A DNA stretch of 64,000 nt from Plazaster borealis. Taxonomy: Eukaryota > Echinodermata > Asteroidea > Forcipulatida > Labidiasteridae. Where the stretch lies: NCBI GenBank assembly GCA_021014325.1, contig CM037466.1, positions 14,844,765 through 14,908,764 of the forward strand, written 5' to 3'. Positions 61,701 to 64,000 of this stretch are shown piece by piece. The notes under the pieces were generated by a model. The model was given only the letters and a program-made list of their open reading frames with translations, did not search any database and had not been told where the DNA came from. Numbering within the stretch: the first letter of the stretch is position 1; each line of letters begins with the position of its first letter. A program made the position numbers and the translations under genes.

Positions 61701-63981
61701 TATTATACTCAATCAATCAAGCTGAGGACCATACCCAGTGATGGCCTGCCCAGTGATCTTATTCCAGATGTCCCGGTCCAGCATGCAGGAAGACAGCTCC
61801 TCATCACTGGTTAAGCCAGTGTCCCCGTTTCAGTACGTCCATGTATTATACTCAAATCAATCAAGCTGAGGACCATAAACAGTGATGGCCTGCCCAGTGA
61901 TCTTATTCCAGATGATCCGGCCCAGCATGCAGGAACACAGCTCCTCATCACTGGTTAAGCCAGTGTCCCCGTTTCAGTACGTCCATGTATTATACTCAAT
62001 CAATCAAGCTGAGGACCATACCCAGTGATGGCCTGCCCAGTGATCTTATTCCAGGTGTCCCGGTCCAGCATGCAGGAACACAGCTCCTCATCACTGGTCA
62101 AGCCAGTGTCCCCGTTTCAGTATGTCCATGTATTATACTCAATCAATCAAGCTGAGGACCATACCCAGTGATGGCCTGCCCAGTGATCTTATTCCAGATG
62201 TCCCGGCCCAGCATGCAGGAACGCAGCTCCTCATCACTGGTTAACAGGGCTTGATTTTGGGGGCAGGGCTTGTAGCTAAAAACCTTTACTGGACCAGAGA
62301 ATTTGCTACAAGACCAGAATCAAAATGAGAGAAACACTATCTACACAGTTTTACATTGGAGTTGTGTTTGGAACAAGCACTAAAAGAAGATTTATCTCAT
62401 TTGTCTTATGGGTAATACTTCAATACTCAACACAACTGAAAGATACTTGTATTATTAACCGTTTAATTAACAGTAAGGTGTTATTTTTCAAAAACACCGG
62501 GCTTGTACATTCGTAAGTTTACTGGCCCGATGCTAAAATCACTGGCCTCAGGCCTGCGGTCCAGTAAAACTTTTTAGCCCTGGTTAAGTCCCGTTTCAGC
62601 ATGTCCATGTATTCTACTCAAGCTAACGTGAGATTCTTTTTATGACAGGTGCGATACACTGTAGATCCTTCCTTCTTAAAACCCGGTGAGGGGAGGCTAT
62701 TTGTGAAGTATCTGTATCAACAGACACTCCACGTTGATATGTGGGACGGAGACTCGCTGCTACTGCTGGGTTCCTGCGCTGTGGAACTTAAGGTGAGCTA
62801 TTAGAGAGTCCCTGAATATTGAAGAGAACAGTGGCTGGTCCATGAAACATGGAAGAGGATGAGCCCCCCCCCCCCCTTGGCAATCCTTTTCATCACCAGT
62901 TGGTGTGTTTACATTGAATAGGGTCAATAAACATAATGGATGAGCAGTTAATCTGCCTGGGGCAGTCAGCAGCCCTACTGGTTTGTGCATGATCCAATTA
63001 AGTCCACTGTTTGGAAAAGGAATTACATGGAGATAACAGGTGTTAGTTGTCAGATGAAAAGGATGTTTTATTTTAGCCTCTTTCTTTAATGGAGCTTTCC
63101 CATATCAAATTTTAAGACCTCTACAACCTAGATCAAGTACCACAAGATGACAAGACCAGCAAAACCAGGTGTCTAAATTTGTTTCTTGCTGTTAATTGCT
63201 ATAAATCATACCTTTGATTTGTGTGTTTGTAGCATCTTTTACGGTGTGGACGCGAAGCAGTGCAAATCATGCATGAACTGGACATTATTACCACTGAGTA
63301 TGGTGAAGATGCAAATGCAATGACCGGAGACTTGGTGAGTCCATGAATTAACCCGATCACAGGAATGTGATGATAGAGGGCGCTATGTAAAGTTGACCTC
63401 TTCATTGACAGTGACCACTTAAACATGTATTGTCATGTGATTGTAAATAAATGTCTTTCTTGTGGAAAACAAGTGTTTTAGTGAAAGTAACCTTTTTTCC
63501 CGATTGTTTGATTGGATTGTGGGATATTCAGCTGAGTGAATGAAATTAATTTGTTTGTTTTGGGTTTTTTTGGTCAGATTTAAAGTGATCGCATCTGCCC
63601 CTTGAGTTATTTGATTTGAATGGAGTTGCCTCTAGTTGTTAGGATTGAAGTACGCTTGTTTGTTGTTGGGAGTTGACATTGTCTTTTGTATGTTGTTTGA
63701 TGAGAAGTGGTAGGTTATTGAAGGGTACTTGTTCGGTATTCAGAGTTGACTTTGTTTGTTTGTTTGTTGTCAGATGCGAAGTGGTAGCGTCCGCCCCGTC
63801 GGCGTCAAAGCCATTCTGAAGGGTCGTCTTCATCTTCAGTTGGCCAACGTTGGCCAACGTGTAGATGTTAACGTTATGAAGGCAGGTACGATGCCCCTTA
63901 AGGTCAACAAGGTGGTTGTCCAGGAGGATGGAAGCGGTGCTTTTCTTGGAGGGAGCGTCAACCTTGGGACTAGACCAAGCG
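40618..63981 (+). CDS. NPHP4: NPHP4, nephrocystin-4 (5' two thirds; continues past window)
   Basis: NPHP4 is a scaffold of the ciliary transition zone that works with NPHP1 and RPGRIP1L. Exons: first exon 40618-40794 (1a) or 48602-48997 (1b), then 49500-49646, 49909-50044, 50148-50252, 51034-51189, 51629-51768, 52162-52355, 53528-53660, 54213-54440, 55323-55394, 57584-57717, 58374-58620, 59365-59465, 60084-60272, 60534-60629, 61374-61488, 62649-62792, 63233-63334 and 63774-63981. All junctions are in frame. Landmarks shared with human NPHP4 include [82 protein letters not shown] and LHLQLANVG. The window ends in an intron after about 880 shared residues, so the C-terminal third is missing. 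Confidence 0.95.
42408..42560 (-). other. Candidate 5' non-coding exon of the zinc-finger gene
   Basis: On the - strand a consensus donor (CTCTG/gtaagt) ends at 42408. Joined to the 40021 acceptor it stays open for about 40 codons upstream but has no ATG before an in-frame stop, so it would be 5' UTR. The upstream limit is a guess. A rival - strand donor (TTAG/gtgagt) lies near 40810, much closer to the zinc-finger exon. Confidence 0.3.
44074..44475 (+). mobile_element. TTAA fold-back element, family 1, copy 5
   Basis: TTAA at both ends, with termini AGTCACTGTACACGTTTGG and CCAAACGTGTTCAGTGCCT. The interior closely follows copies 1 and 4. Confidence 0.85.
45100..45830 (+). mobile_element. 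CTGGCCAGC-type element split by a fold-back
   Basis: The left part (AGTTAGCTTGTCATTTCACT) and right part (CTTTTGGCCAGTGGACC) match the element at 7551-7775, but 474 bp of a different fold-back (45225-45698) sits between them. Confidence 0.6.
45225..45698. mobile_element. 474-bp fold-back with TAAGGCCACATAAA arms
   Basis: Inverted arms TAAGGCCACATAAAA...TTGTTGATCGTCC (left) and GGACGATCAACAA...TTTTATGTGGCCTA (right). It has a T-run and AT-rich interior and no coding frame. Confidence 0.8.
48602..48997 (+). other. NPHP4: NPHP4 alternative first coding exon 1b
   Basis: An in-frame TAA lies just upstream at 48596, so ATG 48602 can start translation. The frame encodes 132 residues. The first 80 or so are a Ser/Thr-rich extension, and the rest ([13 protein letters not shown] ... 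[16 protein letters not shown]) lines up with the same human N-terminal region as exon 1a. It ends in phase 0 before GTACAA at 48998 and lies 0.5 kb from exon 2. An internal acceptor could shorten it. Confidence 0.75.
49192..49398. mobile_element. TTAA GGGGCTGTGTCGT palindromic element
   Basis: TTAA at 49192-49195 and 49395-49398. The arms AGGGGCTGTGTCGTCATGATC and GATCTTGACTACACAGCCCT pair over most of the element, including CTCACCCAGTTACTG / CAGTAACTGGGTGAG. It lies between NPHP4 exons 1b and 2. Confidence 0.85.
51225..51515 (+). mobile_element. tRNA-headed SINE, third head type
   Basis: TGGTGTAGGGGTTTC resembles an A-box region and GGTTCGAATCAC a B box, with an unpaired acceptor arm. The body follows into NPHP4 intron 5. 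The head differs from the Ser/Leu-type family. Confidence 0.6.
51783..52110 (-). mobile_element. TTAA family-2 element, right end degraded
   Basis: TTAA at 51783, then AGTATACCTTTGG. The interior (CGCAGGAAGAATAATCCG and CAGTAACGTTTCTCAGATT) matches the family-2 copies in the opposite orientation. The far end has no clear TIR. It begins 15 nt after the donor of NPHP4 exon 6. Confidence 0.65.
52336..53290 (+). repeat. Exon-edge-containing minisatellite in NPHP4 intron 7
   Basis: About five or six units of roughly 150-180 bp. Several units start with a copy of the end of NPHP4 exon 7 and its donor (GGCAGAGTCTAGGTAACTTAG), followed by GATTTGCAAGCTAATCC and TTAAGATGTTGATCACC. The first unit is the real exon end at 52355. 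Confidence 0.85.
53826..54145. mobile_element. Pair of SINEs with a different tRNA head, opposite orientation
   Basis: 53826-53918 (- strand) reads GGTGGTCTAGTGGTAAGAC with GGTTCGAATCC, and 53998-54145 (+ strand) reads GGTGGTTTAGTAGTTAAGAC with GGTTTGAATCC. Acceptor arms do not pair, so these are not tRNA genes. Related copies: 55071-55280 and 59757-59910. Confidence 0.65.
54456..54670 (+). mobile_element. CTGGCCAGC-type element in NPHP4 intron 9
   Basis: It begins CAGGGTTTGCCCTTCAA and ends near AAAGAAGAACACTG. It is highly similar to the 7551-7775 copy over ACTGGCCAGCAGGACCAGTT. Confidence 0.65.
55071..55280 (+). mobile_element. SINE with GGTGGTCTAGTGG head
   Basis: Clear A-box-like GGTGGTCTAGTGGTAAC and B box GGTTCGAATCCC, then a body ending in ATCCCGATGCAATTATTTCA. 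It is in NPHP4 intron 9. Confidence 0.7.
55674..55799. mobile_element. 126-bp palindrome in NPHP4 intron 10
   Basis: The arms TGAGGTTTGCGGTGACACCAT and its complement form a near-perfect fold-back around GAAGAACTGGTGGTCAGAACC. The inner part resembles the GAAACGTCGAG repeat family. Confidence 0.7.
55800..55992 (+). mobile_element. GGGCCCAATTTCAT repeat, copy in NPHP4 intron 10
   Basis: It directly follows the palindrome at 55674-55799. The ends are GGGCCCAATTTCATAAAG and TTACGAAATTGGGCCC. A partial copy is at 60357-60500. Confidence 0.65.
56698..56709 (+). other. NPHP4: Possible 12-nt NPHP4 microexon
   Basis: ACTGACTCTGAG sits between a pyrimidine-rich acceptor (ending CACGTCAG) and a donor-like GTATTA. 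It would add Thr-Asp-Ser-Glu in phase 0 between exons at 55394 and 57584. The donor is weak, and chance is a serious alternative. Confidence 0.2.
56791..57066 (+). mobile_element. SINE body without head
   Basis: It matches the Ser/Leu-type SINE body from GACACTTAACCATTATTGC to TAGATACGTGCGCTAT. The tRNA head is missing. A similar headless piece is at 58097-58300. Confidence 0.6.
57761..58002 (-). mobile_element. TTAA family-2 element, short internal-deletion copy
   Basis: TTAA at 57761-57764 and 57999-58002, with ends AGGGATTGTATACGTTTGG and CCAAACGTATACAGACCCT. It is 242 bp, shorter than copies a and b. Confidence 0.8.
59140..59300 (+). pseudogene. Decayed tandem copy of an NPHP4 exon start
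   Basis: About 130 bp covering the 3' splice site and first ~40 nt of the NPHP4 exon at 59365 is duplicated directly upstream. Both copies share CAGGCGGCTTATATTCTG, a TTTGTCTTTGTAG acceptor and GTTGGTACAGT. The upstream copy has lost the rest of the exon: its frame runs into intron sequence and meets a TGA, so it is a pseudo-exon. Confidence 0.7.
61701..62241 (-). repeat. 143-bp tandem array made of a LINE 3' end
   Basis: Four units begin at about 61701, 61844, 61988 and 62131. Read on the - strand each unit encodes a LINE tail ([19 protein letters not shown] and ITGQ, then a stop) similar to that at 28803-29146. A short remnant is at 62583-62628. Confidence 0.85.
62239..62586 (+). mobile_element. 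Element inserted into the LINE-tail array
   Basis: Ends CAGGGCTTGATTTTG and TTTTTAGCCCTG form an inverted pair, and GGTTAA occurs on both sides. A related but incomplete copy lies at about 12780-13075. It splits the last array unit from its remnant. Confidence 0.65.
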
Positions 63982-64000
63982 GTAAAACCTCTCTCAATTC

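Larger units (their letters stand above)
59365..63981 (+). other. NPHP4: NPHP4 exons 13-19: conserved middle region
   Basis: Exons 59365-59465, 60084-60272, 60534-60629, 61374-61488, 62649-62792, 63233-63334 and 63774-63981 follow the human protein closely: [113 protein letters not shown] and [20 protein letters not shown]. The last exon ends at 63981 with one base of the next codon. Confidence 0.94.

Overview
This is a eukaryotic (animal) genomic window. It has AT-rich sequence, spliced genes with GT-AG introns, and dense short mobile elements. The protein sequences are deuterostome-like. The repeat landscape (tRNA-derived SINEs ending in ATT repeats, many TTAA-flanked fold-back elements, and a repeat framed by GGGCCCAATTTCATAGAGC) suggests an echinoderm, perhaps a sea star. 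That assignment rests on my recall of repeat families and on gene similarity, not on a search.

The layout has four protein genes. (1) CEP104, + strand, 6040-23966, is complete: 19 coding exons whose lengths sum to 2760 nt (919 codons plus stop), and possibly a 24-nt microexon. (2) A TCF19-like FHA/PHD gene, - strand, 29202-36640, is complete: 8 coding exons summing to 1722 nt (573 codons plus stop), tail-to-tail with CEP104. (3) A C2H2 zinc-finger gene, - strand, 39084-40043, has nine fingers in one exon. (4) NPHP4 (nephrocystin-4), + strand, runs from 40618 or 48602 past the right edge. It covers roughly the N-terminal two thirds of the protein and carries two competing first coding exons.

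CEP104 (ciliary tip and microtubule plus-end protein) and NPHP4 (ciliary transition-zone scaffold) both serve the cilium. Their human counterparts also lie on the same chromosome arm (1p36), so the linkage may be ancestral. TCF19 and the zinc-finger gene look like nuclear regulators with no obvious link to cilia.

The remaining sequence is mostly repeats. It holds at least three TTAA-flanked fold-back families (piggyBac-like target site), two of them nested inside the same host repeat. There are several tRNA-headed SINEs, two LINE tail fragments, a tandem array made from a LINE 3' end, and a minisatellite that has copied the 5' splice site of an NPHP4 exon. I saw no convincing functional tRNA, rRNA or other RNA gene, and nothing prokaryotic. 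The most interesting biology is the pair of NPHP4 first exons, the candidate microexons, and the exon-derived repeats.
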